Shown one piece after another: positions 1 to 5,027 of a DNA stretch of 5,185 nt; within the stretch, counting starts at the first letter, position 1, and every line of letters begins with the position of its first letter. This stretch comes from a bacterium (GTDB taxonomy: Bacteria > Patescibacteriota > Patescibacteriia > UBA2591 > DAOWAM01), in assembly GCA_030634585.1 (NCBI GenBank), contig DAOWAM010000042.1:1-5185 (forward strand). Reading direction: 5' to 3'. The translations under genes and the position numbers were made by a program. The notes under the pieces were generated by a model. It had not been told where the DNA came from. It did not search any database and was given only the letters and a program-made list of their open reading frames with translations.

Positions 1-419
1 AGCAAATAAAAGAGCGAGAATTTAATTTTATTGCTGTTAACTTTCCTAATGCAGACATGATTGGTCATACTGGCGATCTATCAGCAACAATTAAAGCGAT
101 TAAGTGTGTTGATCAGGCGGTTAAACAAATAGTGAAAACAGTAAAGATGGCTGGTGGAACAACAATAATTACCGCTGATCATGGTAATGCCGAAGAAATG
201 ATTAATTTGGAGACAAACGAAATTGAAACTAATCATACCGCTAATTTAGTTCCTTTTATTTTAGTTAATGATAAATATAAAACAAGTAAATTAAAGGCTA
301 ATGGTAAATTAGCTGATATTGCGCCAACAATTTTACAATTATTCAAGATTAGCAAACCAAGTGAAATGACGGGCCATTCTTTAATTATTAGCAAAAAAAA
401 TAATGAGCGAAAAAAATAG
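1..419 (+). CDS. gpmI: 2,3-bisphosphoglycerate-independent phosphoglycerate mutase, C-terminal part (5' end outside window)
   Basis: This is the carboxy-terminal part of an iPGM, which interconverts 3- and 2-phosphoglycerate in the cytoplasm with two divalent metal ions (Mn in characterised enzymes). The frame is open from base 3, upstream of the first ATG at 57, and the residues before that ATG (FIAVNFPNAD) are already family sequence, so the gene is cut by the window edge and does not start at 57. Metal ligands of the alkaline-phosphatase-like domain are visible: Asp and His in NADMIGHTGD, Asp-His in TADHGN, and His in NHTANLVPF. The usual tail LADIAPTIL...PSEMTGHSLI is present, so the visible part looks functional. 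It is followed by a short basic tail (KKNNERKK) and a TAG stop. The next gpmI starts inside this tail, overlapping by 17 bases in another frame. By eye, about half of the aligned residues match that neighbour, so this is an old duplication. The N-terminal half cannot be judged. Confidence 0.93.
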   Translation, partial: QIKEREFNFIAVNFPNADMIGHTGDLSATIKAIKCVDQAVKQIVKTVKMAGGTTIITADHGNAEEMINLETNEIETNHTANLVPFILVNDKYKTSKLKANGKLADIAPTILQLFKISKPSEMTGHSLIISKKNNERKK

Positions 420-2055
420 ACCCAAACCAGTGGTTCTAATTATTCTTGATGGCTGGGGTATTGCTCCACCTTCGCAAGGTAACGCAGTAACTTTAGCGCA
501 TACGCCATGTTTCGATAGTTTGGCAAAGAAATATACTTGTTTAACTATCCAAGCATCGGGTGAAAATGTTGGTCTTCCTTGGGGAGTGATGGGGAATTCT
601 GAGGTGGGACATACTAATATTGGTGCGGGTAAAGTAATTTTTCAAAGTTTGCCTAGAATTAATCATGCGATTAATGATGGTAGTTTTTTCAAAAATAAAG
701 TTATTTTAGACGCAATTGCTCATACACAAAAATATAGTTCGCAATTACATTTAATGGGAATTATCTCTCGTGGTGATGTACATGGTTCGCTAGATCATCT
801 TTTTGCTTTATTAGATTTGATCAAACAGCAAGATAAAAACAAACAAGTTTTTATTCATGGATTTTTAGATGGTCGAGATATGTCTAAAGATAGTGGAATT
901 GATTTTGTCAAAGAAATTATTCATCGTACTAAAAAAATAAAGCTGGGACAAATTGCTACATTGTCTGGTCGTTTTTATGCTATGGATCGAGATAATCATT
1001 GGGAAAGAATTGTCAAAGTTTATCAAACAATGGTTAAAGGTGAAGCAACAAGTTCATTTGATAATCCGATTAAAGCGGTGCAAAAGTCTTATCAACAGAA
1101 AATTTTCGACGAAGAATTTTTACCGGTGGTAATAACTAAACATAATCAACCAGTTGGTAAAGTTAGTGATAATGACGCGATTATTTTCTTTAATTATCGA
1201 GCTGACCGAGCACGTGAATTAACAAAAGCTTTTGTATCGCCTGATTTTGATAAGTTCAATCGTCAGCAATTAACCAATTTATATTTTGCGACCATGACAC
1301 AATACGAAGCTGATTTGCCGGTTAAAATAATTTTTTCGAAAGAAGGTATCGTACAACCATTGGGTAAAATAATTAGTGATGTTGGTTTGCGACAATTACA
1401 TATTGCTGAAACGCAAAAATATGCACACGTTACTTATTTTTTTAATGGTGGGCAGGAAAAACCTTTTCCTAGAGAAGATGATGTATTAATTCCTTCTCCA
1501 CGAGTTGCTTCTTTTGCTAAAGCGCCAAAAATGTCTGCGCCATTAGTTAGTCAACGTTTGATCAAAGAAATTTTTCAGAATAAATATGATTTCATTATTG
1601 TTAATTTTGCTAATCCAGATATGGTTGGTCATACAGGTAATTTAGCAGCGGCAATTAAGGCGGTAGAATGTGTTGATAAACTATTGTCTAAAGTTATTGA
1701 GTCAATTTTAAGTAGAAATGGTGTAGCGGTTGTTATCGCTGATCATGGCAATGTTGAAGAAATGATTAATTTACAAACAGGCGAAATTGCCAAAGAACAT
1801 ACGACTAATATAGTACCTTTTATTGTAGCGGGTAAACAATGGGAATCGCAATCTTCCCCAACACCCATTTTGGGTGATGGGTCAAGCTCACACTCTGCTC
1901 CAGTCAAAAAAGAAGAAAAAAAACAAACAATTAAAGATCAAATGGATTTAAGTTTGATCCAACCAGTGGGCATTTTGGCTGACGTGGCGCCAAGTATTTT
2001 AAAACTAATGAATTTAAAGCAACCGGCCGAAATGAATGGCAAATCATTAATTTAG
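403..2055 (+). CDS. gpmI: 2,3-bisphosphoglycerate-independent phosphoglycerate mutase, complete second copy
   Basis: This is a full-length iPGM of 550 residues; the family is usually about 510. Residues matching known catalytic and metal positions are D16 (LDGWG), nucleophile S66 (GNSEVGHTNIGAG), H127 (DVHGS), D156 and R158 (FLDGRD), R190 and R196 (SGRFYAMDRD), R266 and R269 (NYRADRARE), K339 (KYAHVTYFFNGG), D406 and H410 (NPDMVGH), D447-H448 (ADHGN) and H466 (EHTTN). The usual SDGGVHSH motif is altered to SRGDVHGS. The extra length is mostly a 34-residue excess between VPFI (471-474) and LADVAP (525-530) compared with the copy upstream. It is rich in Ser, Pro and Lys and contains a DNA palindrome. 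The ATG at 403 fits the family N-terminus, where the PVVLIILDGWG strand follows ten residues later. It lies inside the upstream gpmI, with only an A-rich stretch and no Shine-Dalgarno before it, so translational coupling is likely. It is probably an active enzyme; which of the two copies is the main one cannot be told. Confidence 0.97.
   Translation: MSEKNRPKPVVLIILDGWGIAPPSQGNAVTLAHTPCFDSLAKKYTCLTIQASGENVGLPWGVMGNSEVGHTNIGAGKVIFQSLPRINHAINDGSFFKNKVILDAIAHTQKYSSQLHLMGIISRGDVHGSLDHLFALLDLIKQQDKNKQVFIHGFLDGRDMSKDSGIDFVKEIIHRTKKIKLGQIATLSGRFYAMDRDNHWERIVKVYQTMVKGEATSSFDNPIKAVQKSYQQKIFDEEFLPVVITKHNQPVGKVSDNDAIIFFNYRADRARELTKAFVSPDFDKFNRQQLTNLYFATMTQYEADLPVKIIFSKEGIVQPLGKIISDVGLRQLHIAETQKYAHVTYFFNGGQEKPFPREDDVLIPSPRVASFAKAPKMSAPLVSQRLIKEIFQNKYDFIIVNFANPDMVGHTGNLAAAIKAVECVDKLLSKVIESILSRNGVAVVIADHGNVEEMINLQTGEIAKEHTTNIVPFIVAGKQWESQSSPTPILGDGSSSHSAPVKKEEKKQTIKDQMDLSLIQPVGILADVAPSILKLMNLKQPAEMNGKSLI
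1849..1953 (+). repeat. Extra segment in gpmI carrying an 11-bp imperfect inverted repeat
   Basis: Compared with the upstream gpmI copy, the second gpmI has about 102 extra bases here, encoding roughly residues 483-517. The first part is richer in G and C than its surroundings. It contains an inverted repeat with arms at 1857-1867 (CCCAACACCCA) and 1871-1881 (TGGGTGATGGG), with one mismatch and a TTT loop. The second part encodes a lysine-rich run (VKKEEKK). The reading frame is preserved. The exact edges are uncertain because the paralogue is diverged here. It could be a small palindromic element that inserted in frame, or simply an expanded surface loop. Confidence 0.45.
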
Positions 2056-2061
2056 GTATTT

Positions 2062-2520
2062 ATGTGGCAAATGTTAAAAATAGTATTAGTTAGCGCTTTA
2101 CCGATTAGTGAATTAAGGGGAGCGATTCCTTTAGCTTTATTCGTTTATCGTTTATCGCCCTATTTAACGTATGGTTTGGCTATTTTAGGAAATATTTTAC
2201 CAATTTTTTTCTTGTTGTGGTTTTGGAAAACAGCGTCAGATTATTTAATGAAAAAAAGTTCATTTTTTAATAAATTATTTTCTTGGTTATTTCAACGAAC
2301 CAGAAATAAAGCAGAAAAGAAATTTGCTATTTATGGCAAATTGGCGTTAATTCTTTTTGTCGCTATTCCGCTACCCTTTACTGGCGCTTGGACTGGATCG
2401 ATTGCCGCTTATTTGTTTAAGGTGCCTTATTGGCAAGCGGTTAGTTTGATTTTTATTGGTATTCTAATTGCCGGTTTATTAATTACGCTAAGTAGTTTAG
2501 GAATAATTTGTTTAATTTAA
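2062..2520 (+). CDS. Small integral membrane protein, COG2426 / putative small multidrug export family (PF06695)
   Basis: This 152-residue protein is mostly hydrophobic, with about four membrane-associated segments (roughly residues 3-28, 33-55, 92-118 and 122-150). A basic cytosolic stretch (about 60-92, rich in Lys, Arg and Phe) lies between the second and third. Two family signatures are clear: LPISELRGAIPLA (13-25, with E17 and R19) and IPLPFTGAWTGS (102-113). These match the COG2426 / PF06695 family as I remember it. The 'small multidrug export' label there is putative and no substrate is established. The ATG at 2062 lies 6 bases after the gpmI stop, with a weak AGGT five bases upstream. 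A second ATG at 2071 would still keep both motifs but lacks that site. Its place between glycolysis genes suggests co-transcription and does not by itself show a metabolic role. Confidence 0.82.
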   Translation: MWQMLKIVLVSALPISELRGAIPLALFVYRLSPYLTYGLAILGNILPIFFLLWFWKTASDYLMKKSSFFNKLFSWLFQRTRNKAEKKFAIYGKLALILFVAIPLPFTGAWTGSIAAYLFKVPYWQAVSLIFIGILIAGLLITLSSLGIICLI

Positions 2521-2525
2521 TTTAT

Positions 2526-3296
2526 ATGAAAAAACTATTGATTGCTAATTGGAAAATGTATTTGAGCTTAAACCAGAGTAAAGTTTTGGTTAGTAAAATA
2601 ATGGATTTATATACTAAACAAAAAATTAAATCTAACTTGGTTATTTGTCCGTCTTATCCTGCTTTGTCAGTAATACAAAAATTGATTAAAAAGCATTCAC
2701 GATCAATCAAATTGGGAAGCCAAGATATTTCTGGTGAAGATCTTGGCGCGTATACTAGTCAAGTGTCGATAAAGATGTTAGCAGAATTGGGTGGCCAATA
2801 TATAATTATTGGACATTCTGAATGTCGACATTATTTAGGACAAACAGATAAGATAATTAATCAGAAAATTAGAGCGACATTACGGGCAAACTTAATTCCG
2901 ATTATTTGTGTTGGGGAAAATTTATCGGAACGACGTAATAGAAAGACAATAAATAGAATTAATTATCAATTGAAAAAAGATTTACAAAATATTAAATTAA
3001 ATAAAAATCAACATTTAATTATCGCTTATGAACCAATTTGGGCAATTGGAACAGGTAAACAATGTTCATTAATAGAAATTAAAAAAGTTCAAAAAATAAT
3101 TAAGCAACAATTAATTAGACAATTTTCAAAAAAGATAGTTGAGCACAATTGCCAAATTATTTATGGCGGAAGCGTGAATAGTCATAATTTAGATGATTTG
3201 ATAAAAGAGAAATCAATTGATGGCGTGTTGGTTGGTGGATCCAGCACGAAATATAGCGAACTAAAAAAGATGTTACAAATTTTTAATATTAATTGA
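2526..3296 (+). CDS. tpiA: Triosephosphate isomerase
   Basis: TIM interconverts dihydroxyacetone phosphate and glyceraldehyde 3-phosphate in the cytoplasm. The 256-residue length is normal for the (beta/alpha)8 family. Catalytic residues are present: N8 and K10 (ANWKM), H97 (IIIGHSE) and E169 (AYEPIWAIGTGK, with the mobile loop 6 at 170-178). The phosphate-binding strands YGGSV (213-217) and GVLVGGSS (233-240) are also present. I chose ATG 2526 because family proteins begin only a few residues before the NWKM strand. A TTG at 2508 would add six residues and overlap the preceding gene without need. The start is 5 bases after the upstream stop and has no Shine-Dalgarno. Oddities are HSECR instead of the common HSERR, GQTDK instead of GETDE (Q106 in place of a widely conserved Glu), and GGSST instead of GGASL. 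The stop is TGA, at the length the family predicts, which argues against recoding of TGA. Confidence 0.96.
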   Translation: MKKLLIANWKMYLSLNQSKVLVSKIMDLYTKQKIKSNLVICPSYPALSVIQKLIKKHSRSIKLGSQDISGEDLGAYTSQVSIKMLAELGGQYIIIGHSECRHYLGQTDKIINQKIRATLRANLIPIICVGENLSERRNRKTINRINYQLKKDLQNIKLNKNQHLIIAYEPIWAIGTGKQCSLIEIKKVQKIIKQQLIRQFSKKIVEHNCQIIYGGSVNSHNLDDLIKEKSIDGVLVGGSSTKYSELKKMLQIFNIN

Positions 3297-3303
3297 AAAA
3301 TAT

Positions 3304-4179
3304 ATGTTAGTTCCTTTAAGAAAAATACTCAAACAGTCGCAACGAGGAAAATATGCCTTAGGTGCTTTTAATACTCATAATCTGGAAATTACTAAGGGCA
3401 TTATTCAAGGGGCAGTTGATGCTCATGCGCCAATAATTATACAGGTTACTGAATCGACAATTAATTATGCTGGTTTACAAGCAATTACACAAATTATTAA
3501 AGTAATTGCTAACGATTCACTAACAAAGGTACCAATTGCGCTTCATTTAGATCATGGCAAGAAGTTTAGTACGGTGGTGGCGTGTATTAAAGCTGGTTTT
3601 TCTTCGGTGATGATTGATGCTTCAGCATTGTCTTGGAAAGAAAATGTAAAATTAACTAAACAAGTAGTTAAATACGCGCATCAGCGAAATGTATTAGTAC
3701 AAGCTGAGTTGGGACATATTGGTAAAGAAGGTGTTGATACTCGACAAGTTATTTTGCGTCCAGAAAAATATTTAACCAATCCAGATGACGCGGTTGAATT
3801 TGTCAAATTAACTCATATAGATACATTGGCAGTAGCTATTGGCAACGTACATGGAATTTATAAATTACGTCACGGTGTACCAAAAATTCATCTGAATCGT
3901 TTAGCAAAAATTGCGCAAAAGGTAAAAATACCTTTTGTCTTACACGGAGCATCAGGCATTTCTGACAAAGAAATTAAACAAGCGATTAAATTAGGAGTGG
4001 GGATTATTAATATTGATTCAGAATTAAGAATGACGTTTGCTGAAGCGATCAGAAAAATATTAAGAGTAAGAAAACAATTAGTTGATCCGCGAGCAATTCT
4101 TTTATCGGGTGAACGGGCAGTGCGTGAGCGAGTGATGAGAAAGATTAAATTATTTGGTAGTTTTAATAAAGCAAAATAA
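3304..4179 (+). CDS. fba: Class II (zinc-dependent) fructose-bisphosphate aldolase
   Basis: This enzyme cleaves fructose 1,6-bisphosphate to dihydroxyacetone phosphate and glyceraldehyde 3-phosphate, or the reverse in gluconeogenesis, and so feeds the TIM encoded just upstream. It is 291 residues and of the shorter class II type. D83 (catalytic acid/base) and H84 (zinc ligand) sit in HLDHG. Other conserved points are E135 (AELGHIGKEG), zinc ligand H183 (GNVHGIYK), zinc ligand H214 (VLHGASGIS) and the phosphate-binding strand INIDSELR (235-242). The C-terminal DPRAILL...RKIKLFGS block is typical. Related tagatose-bisphosphate aldolases share this fold, but the neighbouring glycolytic genes favour FBP as substrate. 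ATG 3304 gives the standard N-terminus (MLVPLRKIL) and lies 7 bases after the tpiA stop, without a Shine-Dalgarno. Nothing looks broken. Confidence 0.95.
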   Translation: MLVPLRKILKQSQRGKYALGAFNTHNLEITKGIIQGAVDAHAPIIIQVTESTINYAGLQAITQIIKVIANDSLTKVPIALHLDHGKKFSTVVACIKAGFSSVMIDASALSWKENVKLTKQVVKYAHQRNVLVQAELGHIGKEGVDTRQVILRPEKYLTNPDDAVEFVKLTHIDTLAVAIGNVHGIYKLRHGVPKIHLNRLAKIAQKVKIPFVLHGASGISDKEIKQAIKLGVGIINIDSELRMTFAEAIRKILRVRKQLVDPRAILLSGERAVRERVMRKIKLFGSFNKAK

Positions 4180-4180
4180 A

Positions 4181-4507
4181 ATGATAATAGATATAATTTT
4201 ACTTATATTATTAATAGTAAGTTTATTACTTCTTGTTGGTTTGGTTACCAAAAAATTTCCTTTAGTTGCTTCAGTTGACATAGAACAAAATCCAAAAGAA
4301 AAACAAGCTAAAATTAAACAACAACTTTTGGAGAAGAAAATAAAACAAAATTTAATTAAACAACAACGCCAAATAAAAACATTTTTCCGACCATTAAAAA
4401 GATATTTTTTGGCAATTAAACAGTTTATTAAAAAACATTTAATTAAACAATCAGTAAATAATCTTGAAGAAGATCAGTTGACTAAGAAAAATGATAAAGA
4501 AAATTAA
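4181..4507 (+). CDS. Small basic single-span membrane protein of unknown function
   Basis: I do not recognise a characterised family. The 108-residue product has one strongly hydrophobic N-terminal segment (about residues 2-22, nearly all Ile, Leu and Val). It continues with TKKFPLVASVDIEQNPKEK and then a Lys/Gln-rich, probably helical cytosolic region (about 40-105) with hydrophobic residues at heptad-like intervals and an acidic patch near the end (NNLEEDQ). Small proteins of this layout (membrane segment, short 'KFP..A..D' stretch, Lys-rich tail) seem familiar from CPR genomes, but that is only recollection. ATG 4181 lies one base after the fba stop. A TTG at 4154 would extend the protein into fba by nine polar residues and is less likely. 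It is the last gene of the glycolysis cluster. Its basic tail could anchor a cytoplasmic partner or nucleic acid to the membrane, but nothing in the sequence proves that. Confidence 0.7.
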   Translation: MIIDIILLILLIVSLLLLVGLVTKKFPLVASVDIEQNPKEKQAKIKQQLLEKKIKQNLIKQQRQIKTFFRPLKRYFLAIKQFIKKHLIKQSVNNLEEDQLTKKNDKEN

Positions 4508-4521
4508 TTTTAATTTTTAGA

Positions 4522-4550
4522 TTGACGAAAAATTTAAACTTTGCTATTTT
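4522..4550 (+). promoter_or_regulatory. Promoter of the tRNA-Thr/tRNA-Tyr operon (sigma-70 type, extended -10)
   Basis: TTGACG at 4522-4527 matches the -35 consensus at five of six positions. Exactly 17 bases separate it from TATTTT at 4545-4550, and a TG at 4542-4543 forms an extended -10 (TGCTATTTT). Transcription would start near 4557-4560, about 40 bases before the first tRNA-Thr bases. It lies just after the last stop of the protein operon, where no convincing terminator is visible, so read-through from upstream is also possible. Because the insert lies downstream, this promoter should now also transcribe the nuclease gene. Confidence 0.65.
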
Positions 4551-4559
4551 ATAAAAGTA

Positions 4560-4588
4560 GGGGACCCCGGCTCAAAAGAGCTTAGGGG
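4560..4588 (+). other. GC-rich hairpin in the 5' leader of the tRNA transcript
   Basis: A hairpin with inner stem GCTC-AAAA-GAGC (4570-4581) is extended by an outer stem CCCC (4565-4568) with GGGG (4585-4588), leaving a single G bulge on one side and TTA on the other. A second GGGG at 4560-4563, right at the predicted transcript start, could compete for the same CCCC. No T-run follows (GAAATAATC comes next), so it is not an intrinsic terminator. It could protect the pre-tRNA 5' end or take part in processing. Confidence 0.5.
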
Positions 4589-4600
4589 AAATAATCACTC

Positions 4601-4620
4601 GCCGATGTAGCTCAGTGGTA
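4601..4620 (+). repeat. Remnant 5' end of tRNA-Thr (left copy of 20-bp direct repeat)
   Basis: These 20 bases are identical to positions 5007-5026, the 5' end of the intact tRNA-Thr. They hold the acceptor 5' strand, bases 8-9, the D-stem 5' strand and the D-loop up to A21. The match stops exactly on both sides (C versus T before, C versus G after). Position 4621 onward is unrelated to tRNA, so this copy cannot form a tRNA. It sits about 40 bases after the predicted start site, as expected for the original gene start. Confidence 0.92.
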
Positions 4621-4744
4621 CCCGACGAAAGCGCTTCGCGCAATCAGACGGGCTGAGGCGGGCCCGCCAAACTGCGGAGTCGCCAAAACCATGTATTCAG
4701 GCGACCCGCTATCTTACGAAGTTTGAAGCGGGCTGTTGGCGGGG
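4621..4744 (+). other. GC-rich, highly structured non-coding segment of the inserted element
   Basis: A hand count gives about 61% G+C over 4621-4740, against roughly one third in the flanking genes. Complementary segments are CCCG 4621-4624 with CGGG 4649-4652, enclosing GCGC-TTC-GCGC (4631-4641); CCCGCCAA 4663-4670 with TTGGCGGG 4736-4743; inside that, GTCGCC 4679-4684 with GGCGAC 4700-4705, and CCGCT 4706-4710 with AGCGG 4727-4731. There is also a 12-base perfect palindrome at 4657-4668. The nested helices form a plausible multibranch RNA fold, but could equally act as DNA cruciforms or ends for mobilisation. As RNA it would be the 5' untranslated region of the nuclease message. I do not recognise a known RNA family, and no group I intron core is evident. 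Confidence 0.5.
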
Positions 4745-4760
4745 AGCAAATAAAATCTTT

Positions 4761-5027
4761 ATGTATTTCGTTTATGTTTTATATAGTAAATCAATAGATA
4801 AATTCTATATTGGATTTACTAATAATTTAAAAAGAAGAGTTTCAGAACACAAATCAAAGAATGTTTACACGAGCAAAAGAATGCCTGGTTGTAAACTTGT
4901 ATATTATGAAGCAAGTCTTTTCAAAAAAGACGCGCAAAGACGAGAAAAACAGTTGAAGACAGGATTTGGAAGGAGTTATTTAAGAAAGAGAATTAAAGAC
5001 TATATTGCCGATGTAGCTCAGTGGTAG
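4761..5027 (+). CDS. Small GIY-YIG endonuclease (YhbQ/UPF0213-like) ending inside tRNA-Thr
   Basis: The 88-residue protein is essentially one GIY-YIG nuclease domain. The GIY strand is represented by VYV (4-6) and the YIG strand by YIG (16-18). Family residues follow: R25/R26 and H30 (LKRRVSEH), E50 (YYEAS) and the likely metal-binding E62 (RREKQLKTG), then GRSYL (70-74). The family includes stand-alone DNA nucleases and homing endonucleases; there is no separate DNA-binding domain here. The ATG at 4761 gives the standard MYFVYVLYS start; a GGGGAG 14 bases upstream is too distant to be a clear ribosome site. The last six residues (ADVAQW) and the TAG stop are read from the 5' end of tRNA-Thr, with the stop completed by the first base after the 20-bp repeat. 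The domain seems complete before that tail. It probably cuts at or near the tRNA gene to spread the element, which is inference from context. Confidence 0.88.
   Translation: MYFVYVLYSKSIDKFYIGFTNNLKRRVSEHKSKNVYTSKRMPGCKLVYYEASLFKKDAQRREKQLKTGFGRSYLRKRIKDYIADVAQW
5007..5026 (+). repeat. Right copy of the 20-bp direct repeat (functional tRNA-Thr 5' end)
   Basis: This is identical to 4601-4620. It serves at once as the start of tRNA-Thr and as codons for the end of the GIY-YIG protein. It is presumed to have been brought in by, or copied during, insertion of the element. Confidence 0.92.

Larger units (their letters stand above)
4621..5026 (+). mobile_element. GIY-YIG element inserted in tRNA-Thr, with regenerated tRNA 5' end
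   Basis: Removing these 406 bases joins 4601-4620 to 5027-5078 and restores an uninterrupted tRNA-Thr in its original promoter context. The insert consists of a GC-rich foldable segment (4621-4744), a short A/T-rich spacer, a GIY-YIG nuclease gene (4761-5027), and a new copy of the first 20 tRNA bases (5007-5026). Equivalently the unit can be drawn as 4601-5006. The insertion point is the junction between A21 (end of the D-loop) and G22 (start of the 3' D-stem strand). Tyrosine-recombinase islands usually rebuild the 3' part of a tRNA; here the 5' part is rebuilt. No integrase or transposase is present in the window. The mobility is inferred from the repeat and the nuclease. Confidence 0.72.

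Noticed and set aside
57..419. A complete 120-residue gene beginning at ATG 57
   Set aside because: Conserved iPGM sequence continues upstream in frame to the window edge, so this is the end of a longer gene.
2508..2525. TTG start for tpiA at 2508
   Set aside because: It overlaps the previous gene, adds six residues not found in TIM proteins, and ATG 2526 gives the normal N-terminus.
3294..3321. TGA at the end of tpiA read as glycine (code 25, as in Gracilibacteria/SR1)
   Set aside because: Read-through would add only a few residues beyond the normal family length before a TAG and would overlap the fba start; stop use is the simpler reading.
4154..4180. TTG start for the small membrane protein at 4154
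   Set aside because: It lies inside the end of fba and adds nine polar residues; ATG 4181 directly follows the fba stop.
4499..4520. Intrinsic terminator after the last protein gene
   Set aside because: There is only an A/T palindrome (AAAATTAATTTT) followed by a short T-run; no G/C stem, so it is not convincing.
4621..5006. Self-splicing group I intron with homing endonuclease inside the tRNA
   Set aside because: The tRNA 5' end is duplicated, so no splicing is needed to make the tRNA; the insertion point is the D-arm and not the anticodon loop, and I could not identify a group I core.
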